The notes under the pieces are model-generated. The model was not told the DNA's origin and did no database searches. It saw only the letters and a list, made by a program, of their open reading frames with translations. A DNA stretch of 64,000 bases from Pseudomonas sp. LS44. Lineage in GTDB: Bacteria; Pseudomonadota; Gammaproteobacteria; Pseudomonadales; Pseudomonadaceae. Where the stretch lies: the NCBI RefSeq assembly GCF_024730785.1, contig NZ_CP102830.1, positions 1,488,001 to 1,552,000 on the forward strand, read 5' to 3'. Each line of letters starts with the position of its first letter. Position 1 is the stretch's first letter. The translations under genes and the position numbers were made by a program. Positions 19,684 through 28,650 of this stretch are shown in pieces.

Positions 19684-20060
19684 AATACGCACGCGGTTTT
19701 ACCTTGCTGGAAGTGCTGGTGGCCCTGGCGATTTTCGCCGTGGTCGCGGCCAGCGTGCTGACCGCCAGCGCGCATAGTCTGCAGACCGCCACGCGCCTGG
19801 AAGACAAAACCATGGCCATGTGGATTGCCGACAATCAGCTTACCGAGCTGCAACTGGCGGACACACCGCCGGCCGCTGGTCGATCTCAGGGGCAGTTGGA
19901 TTTCGCCGGACGGCATTGGCAATGGCTGCAATTGGTCGAGCGGACCAGCGAGCCGGAGATGCACCGCGTGACCGTCTGGGTTGCCCCCGGTGAAGCCCGG
20001 GATCGCATCGAGGAGCGCGCGGTGTTGAGCATGTCCGGCTTTGTCGGAACCGAGCCATGA
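19680..20060 (+). CDS. gspI: Minor pseudopilin GspI (XcpV)
   Basis: A minor pseudopilin of 126 residues with leader KYARG and signature FTLLEVLVALAIFAVVAAS. In the family it forms the tip complex with GspJ and GspK. The start is TTG at 19680, which overlaps the gspH stop as TTGA; no ATG or GTG is placed better. The rare start and overlap suggest coupled, low-level translation, which fits a minor pilin. It overlaps gspJ by four bases. Confidence 0.92.
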   Translation: MKYARGFTLLEVLVALAIFAVVAASVLTASAHSLQTATRLEDKTMAMWIADNQLTELQLADTPPAAGRSQGQLDFAGRHWQWLQLVERTSEPEMHRVTVWVAPGEARDRIEERAVLSMSGFVGTEP

Positions 20061-20755
20061 AGCGATCCGCTGGTTTTACGCTGCTTGAGTTGTTGGTCGC
20101 GATCGCGATATTCGCCGTTCTGGCTCTCGCCACCTATCGCATGCTCGATAGCGTGTTGCGCACCGATGCCGCGACGCGCGAACAGGAGCGTCAGCTGCGC
20201 GAGCTGACCCGTGGCATCGCCGCGTTCGAGCGTGACGTCCTGCAGGTGCTGGCACGCCCGGTGCGCGACGCCTATGGCGAACCCCGTTCAGCGCTGGAGG
20301 GCGAAGGCGGCGATAAACCAGCCATCGAATTGACTCGCAGCGGCTGGCGCAACCCGACCGGAGCGGTGCGCTCGCGTCTGCAGCGCGTGCGCTGGCAGCT
20401 GAGCGGCGAGCAATGGCAGCGCCGCTACTGGCTGGTCCTCGATCAGGCCCAAGACAGCCAGCCACAAGTTCAACAAGTGCTCGACGGCGTTATGCATTTT
20501 TCCTTGCGCTATCTCGATGACGAGGGTCAGTGGATCGACAGCTGGCCAGCCGATCGGGGGGCGAGTGAAGAATCCCTGCAGTTGTTGCCCAGGGCGGTGG
20601 AGATGACTCTCGAACACCGTCGCTATGGCACGTTGCGGCGCGTGCTGCGGCTGCCTGATACGGCCGAGCCCGAAGAACAAGCGGCTACCGGCGAAGAGCC
20701 GGGCGAGCCCGAAGCGCCAACTGAGTCCGACGTGCCCGCAGAGCCCAGTCCATGA
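20057..20755 (+). CDS. gspJ: Minor pseudopilin GspJ (XcpW)
   Basis: A minor pseudopilin of 232 residues. The leader MKRSAG precedes FTLLELLVAIAIFAVLALAT with Glu5. The body has the usual GspJ beta-sandwich region (RYWLVLDQAQDSQPQVQQVL near 135) and ends in an acidic, Pro/Glu-rich tail (about residues 200-232), longer than in many homologues. It overlaps gspI and gspK by four bases each. Confidence 0.93.
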   Translation: MKRSAGFTLLELLVAIAIFAVLALATYRMLDSVLRTDAATREQERQLRELTRGIAAFERDVLQVLARPVRDAYGEPRSALEGEGGDKPAIELTRSGWRNPTGAVRSRLQRVRWQLSGEQWQRRYWLVLDQAQDSQPQVQQVLDGVMHFSLRYLDDEGQWIDSWPADRGASEESLQLLPRAVEMTLEHRRYGTLRRVLRLPDTAEPEEQAATGEEPGEPEAPTESDVPAEPSP

Positions 20756-21720
20756 GGCGGCAGCGCGGGGTCGCGCTAATTACCGTTCTGCTGGTGGTGG
20801 CGATAGTCACCGTGGTGTGCGCCGGCTTGATCGCTCGCGAGCAGCTGAGCATCCGCAGCAGCGCCAATCTGCTCAGCGTCCGGCAGGCCTGGCAATACGC
20901 GCAAGGCGGCGAATTGCTGGCCAAGTCGATATTGCAGCGCGATTTGCGTCAGGGCGATCCCCGGCAGCCGGTGGATTACCTCGGCGAAGCCTGGGCTCGA
21001 CCGCTGGCAACCTTTCCCCTGGACGGGGGCGAGCTGCGTCTGCGCATCGAGGATCTCAGCGGACGCTTCAATCTCAACAGCCTGGTGCAGCAGCGACAGG
21101 TCAATCAGCAGGCAGTGGCGCGTTTTCGTCGCCTGCTGCTACTGCTGGAAATCGAACGTCCTTACGCCGAGCGCTTGCAGGATTGGTTGGACCAGAATCA
21201 GGAGCCCAGCGGCGAAAACGGCGCGGAAGACAATCAATACCTGTTGCTCCAGCCACCGTATCGTGCGGCCAATCGGCCACTGATGGATGTTTCCGAACTG
21301 CGTTTGCTGGTGGATATGAACGAAGCGGATTTCCTCCGCCTGCAGCCTTACGTCAGCGCCTTGCCCGACGATGCCAAGTTGAACGTCAATACCGCCAGCG
21401 CCATGGTCCTGGCTAGTCTGGCTAACGGTGTTTCACTGGGCATGGCGGAAAGCCTGGTGGCGGCGCGCGGCCGTGAGGGCTTTCGCAATATTGACGAGTT
21501 TCTCGGTCAACCCGCCCTTGCCGGAGTGGGTTTGACCGGGCAGGGCCTCGCCGTGGGTAGCCAATATTTTCAGGTTATCAGCGAGGTCAGCATCGATGAG
21601 CATCGCCAAGTGTTGGTCAGTCGCATCAAACGCAGTAGCGATGGACGCATGCGCGTACTGGCCCGGGATCTGGGCCAGTCGGGATTGCCGGTGAAGCCGG
21701 TAGAAGAGGAAAAGAAATGA
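20752..21720 (+). CDS. gspK: Minor pseudopilin GspK (XcpX)
   Basis: GspK caps the pseudopilus tip. The leader MRRQRG precedes VALITVLLVVAIVTVVCAG, lacking the Glu5 of other pseudopilins, as is normal for GspK. The 322-residue length reflects a large helical domain inserted in the pilin fold. LNVNTASAMVLASLANG near residue 212 is the conserved helix-hairpin-helix-like segment. It overlaps both neighbours by four bases. Confidence 0.94.
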   Translation: MRRQRGVALITVLLVVAIVTVVCAGLIAREQLSIRSSANLLSVRQAWQYAQGGELLAKSILQRDLRQGDPRQPVDYLGEAWARPLATFPLDGGELRLRIEDLSGRFNLNSLVQQRQVNQQAVARFRRLLLLLEIERPYAERLQDWLDQNQEPSGENGAEDNQYLLLQPPYRAANRPLMDVSELRLLVDMNEADFLRLQPYVSALPDDAKLNVNTASAMVLASLANGVSLGMAESLVAARGREGFRNIDEFLGQPALAGVGLTGQGLAVGSQYFQVISEVSIDEHRQVLVSRIKRSSDGRMRVLARDLGQSGLPVKPVEEEKK

Positions 21721-22859
21721 TCCAGACTTGCGTATTTTTGCCGCCGGACGCCTGCATAGAGATAAGTGAGGAGCTGACCGTGCACCTGGTGCAGGACGGG
21801 GTGGTTCGCCGCGAGCGCTTCGCCACCGCGCTAGCGCACCTCGCCGGGCCCTGGCGCCTGGTTGTTCCGGTCGAGGCGATCACCGCCTGTGTCGTGCAAC
21901 TGCCGACGCAGAAGGCCCGCTGGTTGCGCCAGGCCCTGCCGTTCGCGGTCGAAGAGTTGCTGGCCGAAGATGTCGAGCAGTTTCATTTGGCAATTGGCGA
22001 ACGCTTGCCAGACGGGCGACACCGGGTCATCGCGGTACGCCGCAATTGGCTGGTCAGCTGGCTTGGCCTGTGTGGCGATAACCGCCCGACGATGATTCAG
22101 GTCGATGCCGATCTGCTGCCAGGTGAGGGCACGCAGCTGTGCTGGCTGGACGGTCGTTGGCTGCTCGGTGGTGAAGTCGGTGCGCGCATGGCCTTGGCTG
22201 CCGATGAGGACTGGCAGGCACTCGCCGCGCTCTGTCCGCATCCGCAAGTGGCACATGCGGCAGTCGAGCAGGCGCCGCTAGAAGGAATCGAGGAGCTGCA
22301 AACTGTTGCCGATACGCACGCCTGGCTGGCCGAGCAGGCGGTTGGATGCAATCTGGCGCAAGCCGAATTCGCGGTGCGCGAGGCGCGCACAGAATGGTTG
22401 CGCTGGCGCCCGCTACTCGGTTTGGTAGGGCTGTGGCTGGTCCTGCAGTGGGGATTCAATCTGGCGCAGACCTGGCATCTGCGCCAACAGGGCGACAGTT
22501 ACGCGACCGCCAGTGCCAGCCTGTACCGGGAGCTGTTTCCCGAAGACAGCAAGATGGTCAATCTGCGCCGGCAATTCGATCAGCATCTGGCCGAGGCCAG
22601 TGGCGCCGGCAGTGGTCGCCTGCTCGGACTGCTTGGCAAGGCCCGCGATGCCTTGCTGGCCGAGGGAGCCCAAGTGCGTGTGCAGCAACTGGATTTCAGC
22701 GACAGCCGCGGCGATCTCGCCCTGCAAGTCCAGGCTCCCGGCTTCGATACGTTGGAACGCTTGCGTGAGCATCTGATCGCCGCCGGTTTGAGCGTGCAGC
22801 TGGGCTCGGCGAGTCGTGAGGAATCCGGGGTGAGTGCGCGTTTGGTGATCGGAGGCTGA
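21717..22859 (+). CDS. gspL: Type II secretion protein GspL (XcpY)
   Basis: GspL is a bitopic inner-membrane protein whose actin-like cytoplasmic domain (about residues 1-220) docks GspE and whose ferredoxin-like periplasmic domain pairs with GspM. One membrane helix lies near residues 228-248 (LRWRPLLGLVGLWLVLQWGF). KARWLRQALPFAVEELLAED near residue 62 is typical of the family. At 380 residues it is full length. Its stop TGA is directly followed by the gspM ATG. Confidence 0.93.
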   Translation: MIQTCVFLPPDACIEISEELTVHLVQDGVVRRERFATALAHLAGPWRLVVPVEAITACVVQLPTQKARWLRQALPFAVEELLAEDVEQFHLAIGERLPDGRHRVIAVRRNWLVSWLGLCGDNRPTMIQVDADLLPGEGTQLCWLDGRWLLGGEVGARMALAADEDWQALAALCPHPQVAHAAVEQAPLEGIEELQTVADTHAWLAEQAVGCNLAQAEFAVREARTEWLRWRPLLGLVGLWLVLQWGFNLAQTWHLRQQGDSYATASASLYRELFPEDSKMVNLRRQFDQHLAEASGAGSGRLLGLLGKARDALLAEGAQVRVQQLDFSDSRGDLALQVQAPGFDTLERLREHLIAAGLSVQLGSASREESGVSARLVIGG

Positions 22860-23384
22860 ATGAATAATTTGCAGAGTCTGAATAAGCCGCTGGGCGCATT
22901 TTTGGAGAAATCGCCGCTGCTGCATAAATGGCGTGCTCTGGCGCCGCGCGAGCGTCTGGCGCTGGGTTGGTTGGCGCTGTTCCTAGTGGTGGTAGTGGTT
23001 TATCTCGGTGTCTGGCGACCAGTTGAGCAGAACCGCACAGCGGCGCGTGCCTACTTCGAGCAACAGCGTGAACTGCATGCTTATCTGCAGAGCCAGGCGC
23101 CGCTGGCGCGGAGTCTCCAGGGTAAGCCGGTGGTTCACCTCGATCCGGCCCGCTTGCAAGGGCTGGTGACGACCACTGCCGTACAAGAAGGCTTGGCGGT
23201 GGAGCGTCTGGATAGCGAAGGCGACGGTGCGCTGCAGGTCAGTCTGCAGCCGGCACCATTCGAGCAGCTGCTGCGCTGGTTCGGCGTACTGGAAAGTCAG
23301 GGCGTGCGAATCGACGAAGCAGGCCTGGATCGCAATGCTGACGGCCGTGTGTCGACGCGCCTGACCTTGCGGGTTGGCTCCTGA
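22860..23384 (+). CDS. gspM: Type II secretion protein GspM (XcpZ)
   Basis: GspM is a small bitopic membrane protein that stabilises GspL and GspE. It has a cytoplasmic N-terminus, one membrane helix (about residues 38-56, LALGWLALFLVVVVVYLGVW) and a periplasmic ferredoxin-like domain. The 174 residues match the family. It is the last gene of the gspE-M operon; no gspN or gspO lies here, as in the Xcp type. Confidence 0.92.
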   Translation: MNNLQSLNKPLGAFLEKSPLLHKWRALAPRERLALGWLALFLVVVVVYLGVWRPVEQNRTAARAYFEQQRELHAYLQSQAPLARSLQGKPVVHLDPARLQGLVTTTAVQEGLAVERLDSEGDGALQVSLQPAPFEQLLRWFGVLESQGVRIDEAGLDRNADGRVSTRLTLRVGS

Positions 23385-23484
23385 GCTTGAGAAAGCGTTC
23401 GAACGAGGCCTGTCGCTGGAGCGGAAAACACCCGCCAAGGCCTTGGGTATTTTCTCTGGAGGAAGAAAAACTCCAGACAGGGAG

Positions 23485-23513
23485 TTGACTTAGCGCAACC
23501 GCCTGCGTAAATT
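23485..23513 (+). promoter_or_regulatory. Strong sigma-70-type promoter of the tRNA cluster
   Basis: TTGACT at 23485-23490 and TAAATT at 23508-23513, 17 bases apart, followed by a GCGCGCC stretch like the GC-rich discriminator of stringently controlled stable-RNA promoters. It is 18 bases upstream of tRNA-Val. Confidence 0.8.
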
Positions 23514-23531
23514 GCGCGCCTCGCAAGACGA

Positions 23532-23607
23532 GGGTGATTAGCTCAGCCGGGAGAGCATCTGCCTTACAAGCAGAGGGTCGGCGGTTCGATCCCGTCATCA
23601 CCCACCA
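23532..23607 (+). tRNA. tRNA-Val (UAC)
   Basis: 76 bases with acceptor GGGTGAT paired to ATCACCC, D-loop GCTCAGCCGGGAGAGC, anticodon loop CTTACAA giving anticodon TAC, T-arm GGTTCGATCCC and encoded CCA. It is the first of three tRNAs downstream of gspM. Confidence 0.97.
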
Positions 23608-23638
23608 CTTGTGAATCGGACGAAAGTCCGGCCGACGC

Positions 23639-23715
23639 GCAGCGGTAGTTCAGTCGGTTAGAATACCGGCCTGTCACGCCGGGGGTCGCGGGTTCGAGTC
23701 CCGTCCGCTGCGCCA
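23639..23715 (+). tRNA. tRNA-Asp (GUC), copy 1
   Basis: 77 bases with acceptor GCAGCGG/CCGCTGC, anticodon loop CTGTCAC giving anticodon GTC, T-arm GGTTCGAGTCC and encoded CCA. The tRNA sequence is identical to copy 2 at 23814. Confidence 0.97.
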
Positions 23716-23813
23716 TATTTTCCATGTCGAGGTTGCTCGGCATGAGGTAGAAAAGCTCCGGGTTTTTCTGCCAGATGAAGCAAGGGTTCCACTGGACGCA
23801 AGTCCACCGACAC

Positions 23814-23890
23814 GCAGCGGTAGTTCAGTCGGTTAGAATACCGGCCTGTCACGCCGGGGGTCGCGGGTTCGAGTCCCGTCCGCTGCGCCA
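23814..23890 (+). tRNA. tRNA-Asp (GUC), copy 2
   Basis: Identical to copy 1 in all 77 positions read. The spacers ahead of the two copies also resemble each other (GGACGAAAGTCC and GGACGCAAGTCC), suggesting a tandem duplication. Confidence 0.97.
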
Positions 23891-23895
23891 TATAG

Positions 23896-23933
23896 AAAAG
23901 CCCTCAGGTAGCAATACCTGAGGGCTTTTTTTT
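23896..23933 (+). terminator. Rho-independent terminator of the tRNA operon
   Basis: AAGCCCTCAGGTA, loop GCAA, TACCTGAGGGCTT followed by a run of eight T. It directly follows the second tRNA-Asp. Confidence 0.95.
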
Positions 23934-23954
23934 GCCTTGAATTCTGGGCTGGCG

Positions 23955-24113
23955 CTAAATTCTTCCGAGCAATACCAGAATCAGAACGATCACCAGAATG
24001 GTGCCAAGAATGCCGGAAGGGCCATATCCCCAGCTGCGGGAATGGGGGAAGACGGGCAACCCGGCGATGAGCAGCAGGATCAGGACGATTATCAGGATTG
24101 TACCTAGGCCCAT
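23955..24113 (-). CDS. Small membrane protein of the DUF3309 type
   Basis: A 52-residue open frame that is easy to miss. It encodes two very hydrophobic helices (TILIIVLILLLIAGLPVF and ILGTILVIVLILVLLGRI) joined by PHSRSWGYGPSG, the hallmark of DUF3309 proteins. An AAGGAG ribosome site lies about eight bases upstream of the ATG at 24113. The function of the family is unknown; its members are common in Proteobacteria. The two halves look like an internal duplication. Confidence 0.88.
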   Translation of the reverse strand: MGLGTILIIVLILLLIAGLPVFPHSRSWGYGPSGILGTILVIVLILVLLGRI

Positions 24114-24270
24114 GTTGGGACTCCTTTTTCAGTGCCTGAGGGTTTCGGTCAGCGCCTGCCAGGTAAATTGCTCATGCCCCGCGCTTAATGTTCCGACTGC
24201 CGCTTGAAAAAATAATTCATACATACATTGCGGCCGGCTGAGGGTAAAAGAGCCTTGTCGGAGGCGGTTT

Positions 24271-24645
24271 ATGGAATTGACTTGGTTGTATCGTCTAGCA
24301 GCCGATGCGGTGGTCGTCCTGCATGGACTATTCATTCTCTTCGTTATCGGCGGCGGCCTGCTGGTGCTCAAATGGCGCTGGCTGCTGGCGCTTCATTTAC
24401 CGGCTGTGCTCTGGGGTGTGACGGTAGAAGCGTTGCATCTGATCTGCCCGCTGACGCCCTTGGAGAATCACCTGCGCAGGGCTGCCGGTGAGGCTGGTTA
24501 TCCTGGTAGCTATGTTGACCATTACCTCTTGCCGCTGATTTATCCCGCTGGCCTGACCCCACAGGTTCAGCTGTATCTGGGGGCGTTGATTGTCGTGATC
24601 AATGGGCTGGTCTACGCCCACCTCTGGCGCTCGATGAGGCGCTGA
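24271..24645 (+). CDS. DUF2784 family membrane protein
   Basis: A 124-residue membrane protein with about four hydrophobic helices. HGLFILFVIGGGLLVLKWRW, the WGVTVEALHLICPLTPLE segment near residue 50 and HYLLPLIYPAGLT near 84 match the DUF2784 pattern. GGAGGCGGTTT precedes the ATG. No function is known for the family. Confidence 0.85.
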   Translation: MELTWLYRLAADAVVVLHGLFILFVIGGGLLVLKWRWLLALHLPAVLWGVTVEALHLICPLTPLENHLRRAAGEAGYPGSYVDHYLLPLIYPAGLTPQVQLYLGALIVVINGLVYAHLWRSMRR

Positions 24646-24759
24646 TCGTTGCGGTTTGTCTCGGTCATTCAGCAATCTGATGGTTGATGGGGACGAATAT
24701 TTCCTTCGCTACACTGCGCCTATTCAACCGCACAACCCGAACGGGCAGAAGGCAAGCAC

Positions 24760-25569
24760 ATGCAAAATCGCATCATGATCACCGGCGCCGGTTCGGGCCT
24801 GGGTAGGGAAATCGCCCTGCGTTGGGCGCGCGAAGGTAGTCGTCTGGCGTTGGCCGACGTCAACGAAGCGGGGTTGGCGGAAACCCTCCAATTGGTTCAC
24901 GAGGCGGGCGGTGATGGTTTCACCCAGCGTTGCGACGTCCGTGACTACAGCCAGCTGACTGCCCTGGCCCAGGCGTGCGAACAGAAGTTCGGCGGCGTCG
25001 ATATCATCGTCAACAATGCCGGTGTGGCCTCGGGTGGTTTCTTCGAAGAGTTGACGTTGGAGGACTGGGACTGGCAGATCGGGATCAACCTAATGGGGGT
25101 GGTCAAGGGCTGCAAAGCCTTCCTGCCACTGCTCGAGCTCAGCAAGGGGCGGATCATCAACATCGCCTCGATGGCTGCGTTGATGCAGGGGCCGGCGATG
25201 AGCAATTACAACGTCGCCAAGGCCGGTGTGCTGGCGTTGTCGGAAAGCTTGCTGGCCGAGTTCAAGCAACTGGAAGTGGGCGTCCATGTGGTTTGTCCAT
25301 CGTTCTTCCAGACCAACCTGCTGGATTCATTCCACGGTCCCAATGTCGGCATGAAATCCCAGATCGGCAAATTGCTCGAAGGCTCGCCTATCAGCGCGAC
25401 TGAAATTGCCGACTACATCTATCAGGAAGTCGCCAAGGGGACGTTCATGATCCTGCCTCACGAGATGGGGCGCGAGGCGTGGGCGCTCAAGCAAAAAAAT
25501 CCGCAAGCGCTGTATGACGAGATGGCCAATATGGCGGGAAAAATGCGCGCAAAGGCTAAGCAGGGCTGA
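24760..25569 (+). CDS. SDR family oxidoreductase
   Basis: A 269-residue short-chain dehydrogenase. TGAGSGLGREIALRWA at about residues 7-22 binds NAD(P), NNAGVASGG lies near 86, and the catalytic Ser and YNVAKAGV near 152. It extends beyond the minimal SDR with a C-terminal region (LPHEMGREAWALKQKNP). Pseudomonads have several such enzymes annotated as acyl or steroid-type dehydrogenases; the substrate cannot be inferred here. It stands as a single gene. Confidence 0.85.
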   Translation: MQNRIMITGAGSGLGREIALRWAREGSRLALADVNEAGLAETLQLVHEAGGDGFTQRCDVRDYSQLTALAQACEQKFGGVDIIVNNAGVASGGFFEELTLEDWDWQIGINLMGVVKGCKAFLPLLELSKGRIINIASMAALMQGPAMSNYNVAKAGVLALSESLLAEFKQLEVGVHVVCPSFFQTNLLDSFHGPNVGMKSQIGKLLEGSPISATEIADYIYQEVAKGTFMILPHEMGREAWALKQKNPQALYDEMANMAGKMRAKAKQG

Positions 25570-25682
25570 GTTTTACTGCTGTCCAGGTAGTCAGCTTTTC
25601 CCTGCTCGGGGTTGCCCGATGGCGAGGTGGGGGGTAGGGTGGCTGGCCCGGCCCCGACGGCCACGACGGCATTTGGAACCGC

Positions 25683-26855
25683 ATGAAACCCATGTCCCGC
25701 GCCATGCTCTTGCTGGCCTTGATGCTGGCGGCGATTAATTTGCGCCCCGGCATCACCTCACTTGCCCCGTTGATCGAACGCATCGCTGAAGAGCTGTCGC
25801 TGAGCCGTGGGCTGATCAGTCTGAGTACGGCTTTGCCCGTGCTGTGCATGGGCTTGCTCGCGCCGTTGGCGCCGCGACTGGCCGCGCGGTTCGGCTTGGA
25901 GCGCACCATCCTCGCTTGTCTCGGCTTGATCGGCGGCGCCTTGCTGGTGCGCGTAGGTGGGCATCACAGCGCGATACTGATCGGCAGTTCGGCGCTGGTC
26001 GGCATAGGTATTGCGGTGGCTGGGCCGCTGCTGTCCGGGTTCATCAAGCGCCATTTCGTTGGTCACGTCGGGCACGTGGTCGGCTGGTATTCGTTCAGCA
26101 TGACGCTCGGCGGGGCCGCCGGCGCGGTATTGACGGTTCCGGCTACGCGGCTGTTGAGCGACGACTGGGCGTGGGGTCTAGCGATTTGGGCGCTGCCGGC
26201 GCTGCTGGCGTTTGTGCTTTGGCTGGGCGTACCCAATCAGCGCGAAAATGCCCATGAGGTCGCAGGCGGCTTACCGTGGCGTGAGCCGCGGGCGTGGCTG
26301 ATCACGGCTTTCTTCGCAATCCAGGCGGGCTTGTTCTATGCCCTGACCACCTGGCTGGTGGCGCGTTATCACGAGGGCGGCTTGAGCCTGCTGCACAGTA
26401 ATGGTCTGTTCAGCACCTTTATGCTGGTTGGCCTGGTGAGCGCGTACATCCTGCCCTGGTTGGCGCAGCGCTTCGATAATCGCTATCAGCTGTTGGTGAT
26501 CTGCGGGCTGACCTCGACCCTGTGTCTGGGAATGATCACGTTTGCCCCAACAGTCGTTCCGGAGTTGTGGGCGGTGCTGATGGGCTTCGGCCTCAGTGGG
26601 TCATTCGCGTTGTCGCTGGTGTTGCCGTTGTACGAGGTGCATACGCCGTTGGCGGTCAGTCGCTGGACGGCGATGATGCTATTCGCCGGTTACAGCATGG
26701 CTAGCTCGGCTCCAGTGCTGTCAGGCTTAGGGCGCGACCTGGCGGGCAATTATCAGGCGCCGTTCATGGTACTTAGCGTGCTCGCGCTGGTCATGAGCTG
26801 GCTGGCCTGGCGCCTTCGCCCGCGTGGAGAAAGTGCTGCCATCGGTCGGGCGTGA
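25683..26855 (+). CDS. MFS transporter of the CynX/NimT type
   Basis: A 390-residue major facilitator protein with about 12 membrane helices. LLALMLAAINLRPGITSLAP at the N-terminus (with conserved LRPxITS) and the cytoplasmic loop SGFIKRHF are typical of the cyanate/nitroimidazole (CynX/NimT/YeaN) group. No cyanase or other metabolic partner lies nearby, so the substrate is open. The ATG is followed closely by a second in-frame ATG (MKPMSRAMLL). Confidence 0.83.
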   Translation: MKPMSRAMLLLALMLAAINLRPGITSLAPLIERIAEELSLSRGLISLSTALPVLCMGLLAPLAPRLAARFGLERTILACLGLIGGALLVRVGGHHSAILIGSSALVGIGIAVAGPLLSGFIKRHFVGHVGHVVGWYSFSMTLGGAAGAVLTVPATRLLSDDWAWGLAIWALPALLAFVLWLGVPNQRENAHEVAGGLPWREPRAWLITAFFAIQAGLFYALTTWLVARYHEGGLSLLHSNGLFSTFMLVGLVSAYILPWLAQRFDNRYQLLVICGLTSTLCLGMITFAPTVVPELWAVLMGFGLSGSFALSLVLPLYEVHTPLAVSRWTAMMLFAGYSMASSAPVLSGLGRDLAGNYQAPFMVLSVLALVMSWLAWRLRPRGESAAIGRA

Positions 26856-27041
26856 GTGTTGCGAGGTTTTTCCTTCAATTACGTCTTAAGGGCTGCAAGT
26901 CGCACGGCACGGCGGTTTGAAAGGTGCTCCGCGCGCACAAAGCATTTCCTCTGCTAGTTTTATCGGGCAACTGTTTGTCGCTTCGTTCGTAGCCGTTATC
27001 TGGCATAATCCCGCCCCCTTTTGACCGGTCTAAACAACCTC

Positions 27042-28514
27042 ATGTTCGATCTTCTCAGCGGGCTTGATGCCTGGGTGCTTGTGAGTTTGGTGCTCGCCTT
27101 GGCGTTCGTGCTGTTCTTCGAATTCATCAATGGCTTCCACGACACTGCCAACGCCGTCGCCACGGTTATCTATACCAAGGCAATGCCGGCGCATCTGGCC
27201 GTCATCCTGTCGGGCATCTTCAACTTCCTTGGGGTTTTGCTCGGCGGGGTCGGGGTGGCATATGCCATCGTCCACCTGCTGCCGGTGGAGCTGTTGATCA
27301 ACGTCAATACCGGCCATGGTCTGGCCATGGTGTTTTCGTTGTTGGCCGCGGCGATCGCCTGGAACCTCGGTACCTGGTATTTCGGCATTCCTGCTTCCAG
27401 CTCGCATACTTTGATCGGCTCGATTCTTGGCGTGGGTCTGGCCAATGCGCTGCTGACCAATATTTCCCTGAGCGATGGGGTCAATTGGCAGAAAGCGATC
27501 GATATCGGCATCTCTCTGGTGCTGTCGCCGATGGCCGGTTTTGCTGTTGCCGCGCTGCTGCTGCTCGGCTTGAAGCGCTGGTTGCCGCTGTCAAAGATGC
27601 ATAACACCCCGGAGAACCGCAAAGAGATCAAAGGCAAAAAACACCCACCGTTCTGGAATCGGCTGGTGCTGGTGTTGTCGGCGATGGCGGTGAGCTTTGT
27701 GCATGGTTCCAACGATGGCCAGAAGGGTATTGGCCTGATCATGTTGGTGCTGATCGGCATCGTGCCGAGCCTGTTCGTTCTCGACTTGAACAGCACGACC
27801 TACCAGATCGAGCGCACCCGGGATGCCACGCTGCACCTGAGTCAGTTCTATCAGCGCAACAACGCGACCCTCGGCGAATACCTGGCGCTCGGCAAGTTCA
27901 ATGGTTCTGACCTGCCAGAACTGTTCCGCTGTGAGCCGAAGCAGACCGAACCGACCATCAACGCGTTACTTGCCACGCTGAAGAACGTTACCGATTACAG
28001 CGCCTTGCCTGCGGAAAAACGCATCGAAGTTCGGCGTTATCTGCTCTGCCTGGATGACACCGCGAAGAAGGTTGGCAAGCTTGAGGGCTTGCCCGCGCGG
28101 GAAAAAGCGGACCTCGACAAGCTGCGTAAGGACCTGACCGCAACCACCGAGTACGCGCCGTTCTGGGTCATCTTCGCCGTCGCGCTGGCGCTAGGTATCG
28201 GCACCATGGTCGGCTGGAAGCGCGTGGTCCTGACTGTTGGCGAGAAGATCGGCAAGCAGGGCATGACCTACGCGCAGGGCATGGCGGCGCAGATCACTGC
28301 CGCCTGTGCGATCGGCATGGCCAACGTGTTCAGTCTGCCAGTTTCGACCACCCACGTACTGTCCTCGGGTGTCGCCGGGACCATGGTGGCGAACAAAAGC
28401 GGCCTGCAAGGCGGCACGGTGCGCACCATTCTGCTGGCCTGGGTGCTGACCCTGCCGACATCGATGTGTCTGGCCGCCGGCCTGTTCTGGCTGGCCACGC
28501 GTTTCGTCGGCTAA
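27042..28514 (+). CDS. Low-affinity inorganic phosphate transporter, Pit family
   Basis: A 490-residue Pit permease that carries metal-phosphate with protons. The two repeated signature regions are visible: FFEFINGFHDTANAVATVIY near residue 25 and FVHGSNDGQKGIGLI near 220. A hydrophilic central domain (about 250-370) separates the two transmembrane halves. I start it at ATG 27042, which gives MFDLLSGLDAWVLV; a TTG at 27021 is in frame. No phoU-like gene is adjacent. A terminator follows. Confidence 0.92.
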   Translation: MFDLLSGLDAWVLVSLVLALAFVLFFEFINGFHDTANAVATVIYTKAMPAHLAVILSGIFNFLGVLLGGVGVAYAIVHLLPVELLINVNTGHGLAMVFSLLAAAIAWNLGTWYFGIPASSSHTLIGSILGVGLANALLTNISLSDGVNWQKAIDIGISLVLSPMAGFAVAALLLLGLKRWLPLSKMHNTPENRKEIKGKKHPPFWNRLVLVLSAMAVSFVHGSNDGQKGIGLIMLVLIGIVPSLFVLDLNSTTYQIERTRDATLHLSQFYQRNNATLGEYLALGKFNGSDLPELFRCEPKQTEPTINALLATLKNVTDYSALPAEKRIEVRRYLLCLDDTAKKVGKLEGLPAREKADLDKLRKDLTATTEYAPFWVIFAVALALGIGTMVGWKRVVLTVGEKIGKQGMTYAQGMAAQITAACAIGMANVFSLPVSTTHVLSSGVAGTMVANKSGLQGGTVRTILLAWVLTLPTSMCLAAGLFWLATRFVG

Positions 28515-28527
28515 GGTTCGACTACCG

Positions 28528-28553
28528 AAAAGGCGCCGCAGGGCGCCTTTTTT
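28528..28553 (+). terminator. Rho-independent terminator after the Pit gene
   Basis: AAAAGGCGCC, loop GCA, GGGCGCCTTTTTT. It closes the phosphate transporter transcript. Confidence 0.9.
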
Positions 28554-28650
28554 CTACCTGCGCCAACCTGCACAAACTTTGCAGGTGCAGCGTTTCCCAA
28601 GGTCACGGGTCCTGTGTTAGAAGGCTGCCTTCAGCTTCTGGAGTGTCTGC

